In this document: positions 1-7,474 of the stretch, piece by piece
How the letters are laid out: each line of letters begins with the position of its first letter
How positions within the stretch are numbered: position 1 is the stretch's first letter
Source of the DNA: Nitrospirota bacterium
GTDB taxonomy: Bacteria > Nitrospirota > CAKKRA01 > 9FT-COMBO-42-15
Direction of reading: 5' to 3'
Assembly (NCBI GenBank): GCA_016214425.1
Contig: JACRON010000133.1
Location: forward strand, 1-25,588
DNA: 25,588 bases
The notes under the pieces: generated by a model
Told to the model about the DNA's origin: nothing
The model's input: only the letters and a program-made list of their open reading frames with translations
Database searches by the model: none
Position numbers and translations under genes: made by a program

Positions 1-2
1 GG

Positions 3-116
3 ACGCGAAAAGGTGAAGTGCACATCAAGCCTGGCTTTGACGGAGAATATGGGAAGGTAAAAATCTTTGAAAAGGTGGAGAGGGAAGAAATCAAGGGCCA
101 GAGAACGTTGTTTTAA
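3..116 (+). CDS. Endonuclease Q-like PHP-domain protein, C-terminal end (5' truncated by window)
   Basis: The first 116 bases are open in frame 3 and encode 37 residues and a stop. The text GEVHIKPGFDGEYGKVKIFE matches my memory of the C-terminus of the PHP-domain family now called endonuclease Q, formerly annotated as a UvrD-associated hypothetical (TIGR00375). EndoQ nicks DNA 5' of deaminated bases such as uracil and hypoxanthine. The fragment ends QRTLF, which fits the QxxLF sliding-clamp-binding pattern. The next gene is a UvrD-family helicase starting about 11 bases downstream, a neighbourhood often seen for this family. Only the tail is present, so no catalytic residues can be checked. 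Confidence 0.6.
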   Translation, partial: TRKGEVHIKPGFDGEYGKVKIFEKVEREEIKGQRTLF

Positions 117-126
117 CTTGAGGAAT

Positions 127-1830
127 ATGCCAACCACATCCTGCATATTTGAAGGCTTAAATGAATCCCAGAAAATGGCTGTTGCTGCTGCTGAAGGACC
201 TGTGCTGATTGTTGCAGGCCCTGGCACAGGAAAGACTCTCACCATTGTCAGAAGAATTGCATATCTTATCCAGCAAGGAGTAAAACCAGAAACCATCCTT
301 GCTGTTACCTTCACCAACCGATCTGCGAGGGAGATGAAGGAAAGGGCAGATGCACTTTTGGGAAATAATTCTGGCAATATCTTCATCGGCACATTTCATC
401 TGCTTGGCCTTAAGATAATAAAGGATGCCCTTTCAGATAATTTTGTGCTTTACAACAGGGATGAACAAATAAGCCTAATTAAGCCTCTTTTAAAAGATAC
501 AAACATAAAACCACAGGAGGCAATAGAAAGAATTTCAAAGGTTAAAAATTTTCTTGAAGATGCTAATGATGAGATAGGGAAGATTTATGAGAATTATCAA
601 TCTGCACTTATTGAGAAATCTGCCCTTGATTTTGATGACCTGATTTTAAAACCAATAGAGATGCTAAGTAATCTACATTCAAATATCCCCTCAAAATACA
701 AAAATAGATTTAACTACATCATGGTTGATGAATATCAGGATATAAATCCTGCACAGTACAGACTTTTAAGGCTTCTTACACCAGATACCGGCAATCTCTG
801 TGTTATTGGCGACTCTGACCAGGCAATATATGCCTTCAGGGGTGCTGATATGGAGAACTTTTTGGATTTTGAAAAGGACTTTAAAGATACAAAGAGAATC
901 ACATTGACTGAGAATTATCGTTCAACAGGCATAATAGTGAGTGCCTCTGGTGCGATGATAAAAAACAACCTGAAAAGGATAGATAAGAAACTTCATCCGA
1001 TAAAGGAAAGGGGCACAGCAATAACGATTATCTCAGCCCCTGATGATAAGGCAGAGGGTGAAATAATTGTGAATGAGATAGAAAAGCGGATTGGAGGAAC
1101 AAGTCATTATCAGTTATATTCAAGTGATTTGAACAAAGGTGAGAAAACACCTACCGCAGACTCTTATGCCTTCTCTGATTTTGCAGTAATCTATAGAACC
1201 AATGCACAGGCAAGGGCTATAGAGAATGCATTTCTTGCATCAGGTGTCCCATATCAGGTTATAGGCAGGGGCATCTCAAAGCAGAGCCGGGAGATTGAAG
1301 ATACCATCTTGTATATGAAGTCTGTCATTACACCTGTGGGAGACATTTCTGCACATGAACAAGCCTCGCTGGAGGAAAAACTTTTAACGCCATCGGATAT
1401 CTTTGACCCAAGGGCAGAGGCAGTTACGCTTCTGACCCTGCACATGGCAAAGGGACTTGAGTATAGGGTTGTGTTTATTGCAGGCGTTGAGAAGGGCATG
1501 ATCCCTTATGCCATAAAAAAAGATAATGTTGACCCCGTTAGAAGCTCATACATTAAGAGAGAGTGTGATTTGCATGGAGATTTGCCTGTAACGGAGAAGG
1601 CTTCTAAGGAGGTTGATATTGAAGAGGAACGAAGGCTTTTTTATGTTGGCATGACAAGGGCAAGGGAGAAGCTTTTTCTAATACGCGCAAGAAACAGATT
1701 TTTGTATGGCCAGAGGCTCACACCGGAGCCGTCTCCATTTATCAGGGAAATTCCCGAATCTCTAATTGAAAGTAGATTTGTCCCTGATAGGATAAAGACT
1801 AAAAAAGAAAAACAGATGGGATTGTTTTAA
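127..1830 (+). CDS. UvrD/PcrA-family superfamily 1 DNA helicase
   Basis: An ATP-dependent 3'-5' DNA helicase of 567 residues with the SF1 motifs in order: Walker A GPGTGKT (31-37), motif Ia TFTNRSAREM, DEYQD (motif II), GDSDQAIYAFRGAD (III), LTENYRS (IV), TLHMAKGLEY (V) and FYVGMTRAREKLF (VI). It is shorter than classical UvrD or PcrA (about 720 residues), mostly from a reduced 2B region between motifs IV and V. The reading frame is open back to an ATG at 67, but that start lies inside the upstream EndoQ-like gene. The ATG at 127, preceded by GAGG, leaves the genes adjacent and puts motif I at the usual distance, so I prefer it. The protein ends KQMGLF, a QxxLF clamp-binding pattern. Its partner is probably the EndoQ-like repair nuclease upstream. 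Confidence 0.9.
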   Translation: MPTTSCIFEGLNESQKMAVAAAEGPVLIVAGPGTGKTLTIVRRIAYLIQQGVKPETILAVTFTNRSAREMKERADALLGNNSGNIFIGTFHLLGLKIIKDALSDNFVLYNRDEQISLIKPLLKDTNIKPQEAIERISKVKNFLEDANDEIGKIYENYQSALIEKSALDFDDLILKPIEMLSNLHSNIPSKYKNRFNYIMVDEYQDINPAQYRLLRLLTPDTGNLCVIGDSDQAIYAFRGADMENFLDFEKDFKDTKRITLTENYRSTGIIVSASGAMIKNNLKRIDKKLHPIKERGTAITIISAPDDKAEGEIIVNEIEKRIGGTSHYQLYSSDLNKGEKTPTADSYAFSDFAVIYRTNAQARAIENAFLASGVPYQVIGRGISKQSREIEDTILYMKSVITPVGDISAHEQASLEEKLLTPSDIFDPRAEAVTLLTLHMAKGLEYRVVFIAGVEKGMIPYAIKKDNVDPVRSSYIKRECDLHGDLPVTEKASKEVDIEEERRLFYVGMTRAREKLFLIRARNRFLYGQRLTPEPSPFIREIPESLIESRFVPDRIKTKKEKQMGLF

Positions 1831-1858
1831 ATGGCTGAAAGGATTTCTTTAAAAATTA

Positions 1859-2686
1859 TTATTCCTTTTCCTTTTTCTCAAATATCCCCTTGAACCATTT
1901 TATTATGCCGCCTTTTTCTCCTGAACATTCCTCTTTTGGCTCTGTGCCTTCAATGAATGCCTCTTCAACTGAATCAGGGCAGGAGCTGTTTGATAGAAGT
2001 CCGCTCTTTCTGTCCACCTTTTTAAAGACAATGCCCTGCGGTGGAAGAAAATTAGATTTTTCTAAATTGCCAAGCGCGCTTTTCATAAAGTCTGTCCATA
2101 TTGGAAGCGCTGCCTGAGAGCCAGAGAGATTTAAAACATCCTTCTGGTCAAAGCCGAGCCATACGATGGATAAAAGCTCTGGCGTATACCCGACAAACCA
2201 TGCATCCTTATAATCGCTTGTTGTGCCTGTCTTTCCTGCTGCTGGCCTGTTAAAACCCATCTGCCTTACTGCCGCTGCTGTGCCATTGTCTATCACGCCT
2301 TTTAAAAGATGTGTAAGAACAAATGCTGCCTGAGGAGATGCCGCCTTTTCCATCTCAAGAGCCTTTTTTTCAATTACATTTCCTTCCTTATCAATAACAT
2401 CCTTGATAGATATTGGAACAGGCCTTATCCCGCTGTTTGCAATAGTAGAATATGCAACGCCAATCTCAAGAGGTGTAAGCTCTATTGTCCCCAATGCAAT
2501 AGACGGGATATTTTGCAAAGGGCTTTCTATACCCAGCGCCTTTGCAGTTGAGATAATATTTTCTATACCTGTCTCCTGTGCAATCTTTACAGTGGATGCA
2601 TTAAGCGATTTTTCAAGGGCTGTCCTCAAGGTAACATTGCCGTAATATTTCTTGTCATAATTCTGGGGGCTCCAGTCTTTGTTGTC
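1859..2686 (-). CDS. mrcA: Class A penicillin-binding protein (PBP1A), C-terminal transpeptidase part after frameshift
   Basis: This is the 3' part of the PBP1A gene whose 5' part is at 2626-4233. It holds the rest of the D,D-transpeptidase domain: the SxN motif in KSLNAST and the KTG motif in AGKTGTTSDYKDAWFVGYTP, plus a short lysine-rich tail. Translated back from position 2686 it reads DNKDWSPQNYDKKYYGNVTL, the normal PBP1A sequence just before the SxN region, so coding clearly continues upstream of any start codon. The only start-like codon (TTG at 2629) lies inside that conserved stretch and is unlikely to be used. Adding one base near 2687 gives a single 791-residue protein spanning 1859-4233. 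It converges with the helicase gene across 28 bases. Confidence 0.85.
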   Translation of the reverse strand, partial: DNKDWSPQNYDKKYYGNVTLRTALEKSLNASTVKIAQETGIENIISTAKALGIESPLQNIPSIALGTIELTPLEIGVAYSTIANSGIRPVPISIKDVIDKEGNVIEKKALEMEKAASPQAAFVLTHLLKGVIDNGTAAAVRQMGFNRPAAGKTGTTSDYKDAWFVGYTPELLSIVWLGFDQKDVLNLSGSQAALPIWTDFMKSALGNLEKSNFLPPQGIVFKKVDRKSGLLSNSSCPDSVEEAFIEGTEPKEECSGEKGGIIKWFKGIFEKKEKE

Positions 2687-4233
2687 AAATCAAAATTTAT
2701 TGTAACAGGCGAGTCGTCAATTATTGATGATGGTGTAAATTTGGGCTTGCCGTCAGGCATTGGCATAAGCGCTGTAAGATAGACTACAGGCTTGAACACA
2801 GAGCCAGGCTGTCTCTTTGCCTGCGTTATTCTGTTGAACTGGGTTATCTTGTAGTCCCTGCCTCCAAGCATTGCTTTAATGTATCCTGTCTGAGGCTGGA
2901 TAACAAGAATCGCGCCCTGCAGAGACTCATCATGCTCTTTTCTCTTAAGAGACGGGTACTTCCTTTCCAGCTCAGCAAGCCCGCTCTTTAGTGCCCTCTC
3001 CCCTGCCCTCTGAAGATTTGGGTCAAGGGTAGTGAATATCTGGAGACCCTCGCTTGTCAACACGGACTCTGGATAATTCTCCTGAAGCTGCTTCCTCACA
3101 TAGTCAACAAAATATGGCGCGTCATTATCCTTAATCTGATACTCCCTCATTAGAATCTGCTCTGACAGCGCTGTTTTATATTCATCATTGGTAATCTTAT
3201 CCTTTTCCAGCAATTTGCTTAGCACAAGATTTCTCCTTGTCCTCGCCTTATTGACATTTACATAAGGGGAATAGCTGTTGGGCGACCTTATCAGGCCTGA
3301 TAAAAGCGCTGACTCTGCCAATGTCAGTTGAGAAACCTCTTTTGAAAAATAGAATCTTGCTGCCTCGCCAAATCCGAATATGCCGACAGAGCCTCTTTGT
3401 CCAAGATAGATTTCATTTATATATGCCTCAAGGATTTCCTCTTTTGAATACCGTGCATCAAGAATAACAGCCATTACAGCCTCGTTAATCTTGCGCCAGA
3501 ATGTCCTTTTATGCGAAAGAAACATATTTTTAACAAGCTGCTGCGTGATTGTGCTCCCACCCTGCGACACGCCGATATTCTTTATGTTCGCAAGAATTGC
3601 CCTTGCAATGCTTCGCAAATCAATGCCAAAATGCTCATAGAACCGTCTGTCTTCTATTGTTACTATTGCATCAGTAAGATATTTTGGAACAGCAGAGAGC
3701 TTTACAAGATTCCTTTCCTGCCATCCGCCTTCAAATATGGCAGTGATAAGCTCTGGCTCTATCTCAATTGAAAAGATTTCTTCTTTTGTCTGATAATTCT
3801 CCATCTTTTCAATCTGCGTATTCTTTAAATAGAGCCGAATGGGGAAGCCATTAAACGGTTTATTTGGATAAACAAAGTTGTGAAGATATATATCAATTAT
3901 ATTCCCTTCCTGCCTGTATTCACCCTGCTTTGGCTCCGCCAATACTCTGTGGTAATTAAGCCTTTTGAGCCTTCCTGCAAGGTCAATAGAATTTATATCT
4001 ATTCCGGGGTAGAGTGTAAGAGAATCAGAATAGATTTTTGAAGGAAGCGCCCACTTCTTTCCCTCAAACTTGTCTGTTACAATAAAGTATAAAAAGGCTG
4101 CATAGATAAAGATTATAAAAGAGAATCCTATGGCAGAGTAAAGAAAGAGTTTTGTCTTGTTGGCTTTTTTGATATTCTTTATTAAATAAGCAAAAAATTC
4201 CTTTGCCTTAATTTTAAATTTTTCATTTTTCAT
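2626..4233 (-). CDS. mrcA: Class A penicillin-binding protein (PBP1A), N-terminal glycosyltransferase part, frameshifted
   Basis: A bifunctional murein synthase that polymerises lipid II and cross-links glycan strands, anchored in the inner membrane with its domains in the periplasm. A membrane segment near residues 30-50 (LFLYSAIGFSFIIFIYAAFL) is followed by the GT51 glycosyltransferase domain with EDRRFYEHFG, GGSTITQQLVKN and the EAYINEIYLGQ region. The transpeptidase begins before the frame breaks and includes the nucleophile motif SVFK (SxxK). The frame ends in unrelated residues (TKTGAPRIMTRNITAMLP), so the product as read lacks SxN and KTG. The frame is open upstream to 4287, but that start lies inside polA. 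The ATG at 4233, after a weak AGAAG and 13 bases beyond the polA stop, is preferred. It is probably cotranscribed with polA. Confidence 0.88.
   Translation of the reverse strand: MKNEKFKIKAKEFFAYLIKNIKKANKTKLFLYSAIGFSFIIFIYAAFLYFIVTDKFEGKKWALPSKIYSDSLTLYPGIDINSIDLAGRLKRLNYHRVLAEPKQGEYRQEGNIIDIYLHNFVYPNKPFNGFPIRLYLKNTQIEKMENYQTKEEIFSIEIEPELITAIFEGGWQERNLVKLSAVPKYLTDAIVTIEDRRFYEHFGIDLRSIARAILANIKNIGVSQGGSTITQQLVKNMFLSHKRTFWRKINEAVMAVILDARYSKEEILEAYINEIYLGQRGSVGIFGFGEAARFYFSKEVSQLTLAESALLSGLIRSPNSYSPYVNVNKARTRRNLVLSKLLEKDKITNDEYKTALSEQILMREYQIKDNDAPYFVDYVRKQLQENYPESVLTSEGLQIFTTLDPNLQRAGERALKSGLAELERKYPSLKRKEHDESLQGAILVIQPQTGYIKAMLGGRDYKITQFNRITQAKRQPGSVFKPVVYLTALMPMPDGKPKFTPSSIIDDSPVTINFDLTTKTGAPRIMTRNITAMLP
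2687..2689 (-). other. Frameshift site in PBP1A (missing one T on the coding strand)
   Basis: On the coding strand the text TTTGATTTGACAAC needs TTTT where TTT is present to read INFDFDNKDWSPQNYD. This is the smallest change that restores one PBP1A frame. A one-base loss in a short homopolymer fits either a sequencing or assembly error or a recent mutation. Confidence 0.75.
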
Positions 4234-4246
4234 TTTTAATTTTCTT

Positions 4247-6916
4247 CTACCCTGCCTCTCTCCAGTTCTTGCCTGTTCCAATATCAACCTTTATCGGCAC
4301 AACCATTGGCATTACATTTTCCATCTCTTTCTTAACAAGCCCCTTCATAATCTCAATCTCATTCCCTGTCACCTCAAAGACAAGCTCATCATGCACCTGA
4401 AGTATCATTATAGATTTCAGGCCTTCTCTTTCAAGCCTCTTATCAATGTTAATCATTGCCATCTTTATTAAATCAGCAGCGCTTCCCTGGATTGGCGTAT
4501 TTACAGCCATCCTTTCGCCAAAATTTCTTGTAGCGCCATTAGCGCTTATTAACTCAGGTATATGGCGTTTTCTATTCAGTATTGTTGTTACATATCCTTT
4601 TTCCTTTGCCTCTGCAACTGTCTTATCAATAAATTCCTTTACACCTTTGTAATGGACAAAATAATTGTCTATGTATGCCTTTGCCTCATCAACAGGGATG
4701 CCTAAATCAGCAGAAAGGCCGTAAGGGCTCATGCCATAGACAATACCAAAATTTACTGTCTTTGCAAATCTTCTCATGTTTGAATCAATCTTATCAGGTG
4801 CTACACCGAATAACTCTACTGCTGTCCTCGTATGGATATCCTCATCCCTCTTAAAGGCATCTATCAAGACCTCATCGCCTGAAAGATGGGCAAGGATTCT
4901 AAGCTCTATCTGTGAATAGTCTGCTGAAAGAAGGATATTGCCCTTCTCTGCAACAAAAGCCTCCCTTATCCTCTTGCCGAGCTCTGTGCGTATAGGTATG
5001 TTTTGCAGATTGGGCTCGCTGCTTGAGAGCCTTCCTGTTGATGTTACTGTCTGGTTTAAAGATGTGTGTATCCTCTTTGTCTTCGGATGAACCATCTTTG
5101 GCAGGGCGTCAATATATGTTGATTTTAATTTTGTAAGCTGCCTGTAATTCAAAAGCTCCTTTGGAAGCTCATGCTGGCTTGCAAGTGTTGTAAGCACCTC
5201 TTCATCTGTTGAATGTCCTGTCTTTGTCTTTTTTACTGGCTTTAAGCCGAGCCTTGTAAAGAGGACTTCAGATAATTGTTTTGGCGAGTTGATATTAAAC
5301 TCTCCGCCAGCAATTGAATATATCCTTTTAATAAGAACATTTAATTGCGCGTCAACCTCTTTGGACAAGCTGTTCAGGAAATCCGTATCAACCTTAACGC
5401 CATTCATCTCTATCCTTGCAAGTACTGAAATGAGCGGCAGCTCAACATCATAAAAAAGGCTTTCAAGACCCTGCTCTTTTAGCATCGGATTGAGCAGTTT
5501 TGTAAGCTGATATGTTATGTCTGCATCCTCGCAGGAGTAATTAGCTGCTGTCTCAATATCCACCTCGCTGAAATTCTTCTGCCCCTTGCCAGAGCCTGTA
5601 ACATCCTTGTATGTTGTCATAATGTGATTCAGATACTCAAGGGCAATATTATCAAGGCCGTGGTTGTATTTGTTTGGATTTAACAGATAGGATGCAACCA
5701 TTGTGTCAAATGAAACGGCTAATAAGTCTATTCCATGATTTTTGAATATAATAATCTCATACTTAATATTCTGCCCGAATTTTTTTATCTTATCATCCTC
5801 AAGAAGTGGTTTAATCTGACTCAATACCCATTCATGTTTGAGCTGTTCTGGCGCGCCAAGATAGCGGTGGCTGACAGGGATATAAAACCCCTCGTCCTTT
5901 TCCATTGAGATTGATACGCCGACAATCTCTGCAAGCATTGGGTCTTCGCTTGTTGTCTCTGTATCAATGCTTAGCTCGCCTTTTTCTTTTATCTTTTTTA
6001 TTAATTGAAGAAGGGCATCCTCTTTTAATACAGTTGAGTATCTTTTATTCTCTAATGAGGACGCTTCACCTGACATCTGCTTTAACAGGCTTGTAAACTC
6101 CAGCTCTCTTAAAAGGCTGAGCAGGAGCGCATTATTCGGCTCCTTCTTTTTATATTTATCAAGATTCATTTCAACAGGGCAGTCTAATATAATAGTTGCA
6201 AGCTCCCTGCTAAGCCTTGCAATTTCAGCAGAGCCTTTTAATGTCTCTGCAAGTTTGGTTTTTTTGAGCTTATCAATATTAGAAAGAAGATTCTCAATGC
6301 TTCCAAACTCTGCTATCAGGGCAGTTGCGGTCTTTTCTCCAATGCCATGCACACCTGGAATATTATCAGATGCATCACCCATCAGGCCCATTACCTCTAC
6401 TACCTTATCAGGCGCAACACCAAACCGCTCTACTACATCCTTTTCTTCATAGACCTTATCTTTTAGCGTGTCGTAGATTTTAATATTCTGTGTAATAAGC
6501 TGGAGCATGTCCTTGTCGCCTGTTACAATAACCACATCAAAGTCCTTTTCCATCTTCTTTGAGATTGTGCCTATGATATCATCTGCCTCATAGCCCTCCA
6601 TTAAAATGGCTGGGATATTAAATGCCTCCACCAGCTTATGTATATATGGTATCTGCGGAACCAAGTCCTTTGGCATCTCAGGCCGATGCGCCTTGTATTG
6701 TTCATATTCAATGTGCCTTTTTGTTGGCCCTTTTGCATCAAAGGCAATTGCAAGATAATCGGGCTTCTTCTCCTTAACAATCTTTAAGAGCATATTTGTA
6801 AAGCCATAGATTGCATTTGTAGGAAGACCTTTAGATGTAGCAAGGCTCCTTATGGCATGATATGCGCGGTAGATGTATGAATTGCCGTCAATCAGATAGA
6901 GCGTTGGTTTTGACAT
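4247..6916 (-). CDS. polA: DNA polymerase I
   Basis: Fills gaps and removes RNA primers in replication and excision repair. The 889 residues contain all three domains: the N-terminal 5'-3' nuclease (1 to about 260, with YLIDGNSYIYRAYHA, AFDAKGPTKRH, GYEADDIIGT and VTGDKDMLQL), the 3'-5' exonuclease (about 310-480) and the polymerase with motif A DYSQIELR, motif B RRFAKTVNFGIVYG and motif C QVHDELVFEV. In the proofreading domain the DxE pair is present (SIDTETT) and so is YSCEDAD, but the Exo II motif reads GQNIKYE with Glu at residue 387 where E. coli Pol I has the metal-binding Asp424. There is no Shine-Dalgarno sequence before the ATG, and a promoter-like sequence ends 6 bases upstream. It is followed closely by PBP1A. 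Confidence 0.97.
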   Translation of the reverse strand: MSKPTLYLIDGNSYIYRAYHAIRSLATSKGLPTNAIYGFTNMLLKIVKEKKPDYLAIAFDAKGPTKRHIEYEQYKAHRPEMPKDLVPQIPYIHKLVEAFNIPAILMEGYEADDIIGTISKKMEKDFDVVIVTGDKDMLQLITQNIKIYDTLKDKVYEEKDVVERFGVAPDKVVEVMGLMGDASDNIPGVHGIGEKTATALIAEFGSIENLLSNIDKLKKTKLAETLKGSAEIARLSRELATIILDCPVEMNLDKYKKKEPNNALLLSLLRELEFTSLLKQMSGEASSLENKRYSTVLKEDALLQLIKKIKEKGELSIDTETTSEDPMLAEIVGVSISMEKDEGFYIPVSHRYLGAPEQLKHEWVLSQIKPLLEDDKIKKFGQNIKYEIIIFKNHGIDLLAVSFDTMVASYLLNPNKYNHGLDNIALEYLNHIMTTYKDVTGSGKGQKNFSEVDIETAANYSCEDADITYQLTKLLNPMLKEQGLESLFYDVELPLISVLARIEMNGVKVDTDFLNSLSKEVDAQLNVLIKRIYSIAGGEFNINSPKQLSEVLFTRLGLKPVKKTKTGHSTDEEVLTTLASQHELPKELLNYRQLTKLKSTYIDALPKMVHPKTKRIHTSLNQTVTSTGRLSSSEPNLQNIPIRTELGKRIREAFVAEKGNILLSADYSQIELRILAHLSGDEVLIDAFKRDEDIHTRTAVELFGVAPDKIDSNMRRFAKTVNFGIVYGMSPYGLSADLGIPVDEAKAYIDNYFVHYKGVKEFIDKTVAEAKEKGYVTTILNRKRHIPELISANGATRNFGERMAVNTPIQGSAADLIKMAMINIDKRLEREGLKSIMILQVHDELVFEVTGNEIEIMKGLVKKEMENVMPMVVPIKVDIGTGKNWREAG

Positions 6917-6922
6917 GGATAC

Positions 6923-6951
6923 ATATTACTGGAATAATGAAGGTAAGTCAA
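6923..6951 (-). promoter_or_regulatory. Candidate sigma70-type promoter for polA
   Basis: Read on the minus strand: TTGACT (6951-6946), a 17-base spacer, then TAATAT (6928-6923). Transcription would start at or next to the polA ATG at 6916, which implies a leaderless or nearly leaderless message. The -10 box is only moderate. Confidence 0.4.
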
Positions 6952-6965
6952 ACCCAGTTATCTAA

Positions 6966-6995
6966 TTGTAGGCACGGTTTAAACCGTGCCTACAA
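6966..6995. repeat. Perfect 30-bp palindrome of the GTAGG...CCTAC family
   Basis: TTGTAGGCACGGTTT is followed directly by its exact reverse complement, with no loop. It lies in the 104-bp gap between polA and the nucleotidyltransferase gene. The same GTAGGCACGGTTT arm recurs at 14789-14800. It is too symmetric and too widely repeated here to be an ordinary operator. It is probably a REP-like dispersed repeat that could also end transcription of the gene to its right. Confidence 0.85.
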
Positions 6996-7020
6996 GGATT
7001 TATTAATTATGGGGTAATAT

Positions 7021-7410
7021 TTACAGGCCTGACATAGCCTGCTTTAGTGTTGCCTCTGCCTTTTTGAATTTGTCCAGCGCCCATGACTGGAAGGCTGCGT
7101 ATGTCTCAGGTGACCTTTCATAGATGGACACCCCGTCATAGGCGATCTCAAAGAGCAGGAAGGGGTCGGCATTTTCTATCTGATAGATTTGGATGCGGGA
7201 TTTATTGAATATCTCAGCCATTGCCTTTGCCAATCCCATATCCCATTTTTCGCTGCATTCCTTTTTGGAGCTTTTAATACAGCGTATTGCAATATCAAGG
7301 TCATTCTTTTTGCAGGGGAGGCCCTTCTCAAGCCTGAAAAGGACAATCAGGTCAAGATTGAACTCCTCTGCTAATTTCTTTAGTTTTTCTCGCCTTGTGG
7401 TTTGTAACAT
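7021..7410 (-). CDS. MntA-like nucleotidyltransferase-fold protein, degenerate and without HEPN partner
   Basis: A 129-residue protein resembling the MNT family of minimal nucleotidyltransferases. The fold signature is LDLIVLF followed by NDLDIAI, where the usual SDLDIAV pair of Asp residues binds metal, and by a C-terminal stretch FLLFEIAYDGVSIYER typical of the family. The usual Gly-Ser of the GSx10DxD motif is missing: FRLEKG stands where FGSxARG is expected, so catalysis is doubtful. Active MntA proteins modify a HEPN toxin (HepT) encoded next door, but no HEPN gene is visible here. The gene sits between ilvE (65 bases upstream) and polA in the same orientation. Family assignment is by motif reading only. 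Confidence 0.6.
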   Translation of the reverse strand: MLQTTRREKLKKLAEEFNLDLIVLFRLEKGLPCKKNDLDIAIRCIKSSKKECSEKWDMGLAKAMAEIFNKSRIQIYQIENADPFLLFEIAYDGVSIYERSPETYAAFQSWALDKFKKAEATLKQAMSGL

Positions 7411-7474
7411 AATATCTTTAATTTACAACTTCCCCGATTCTCCGCATCTCCGTTTCAATTTTTTTACGAAGCCG

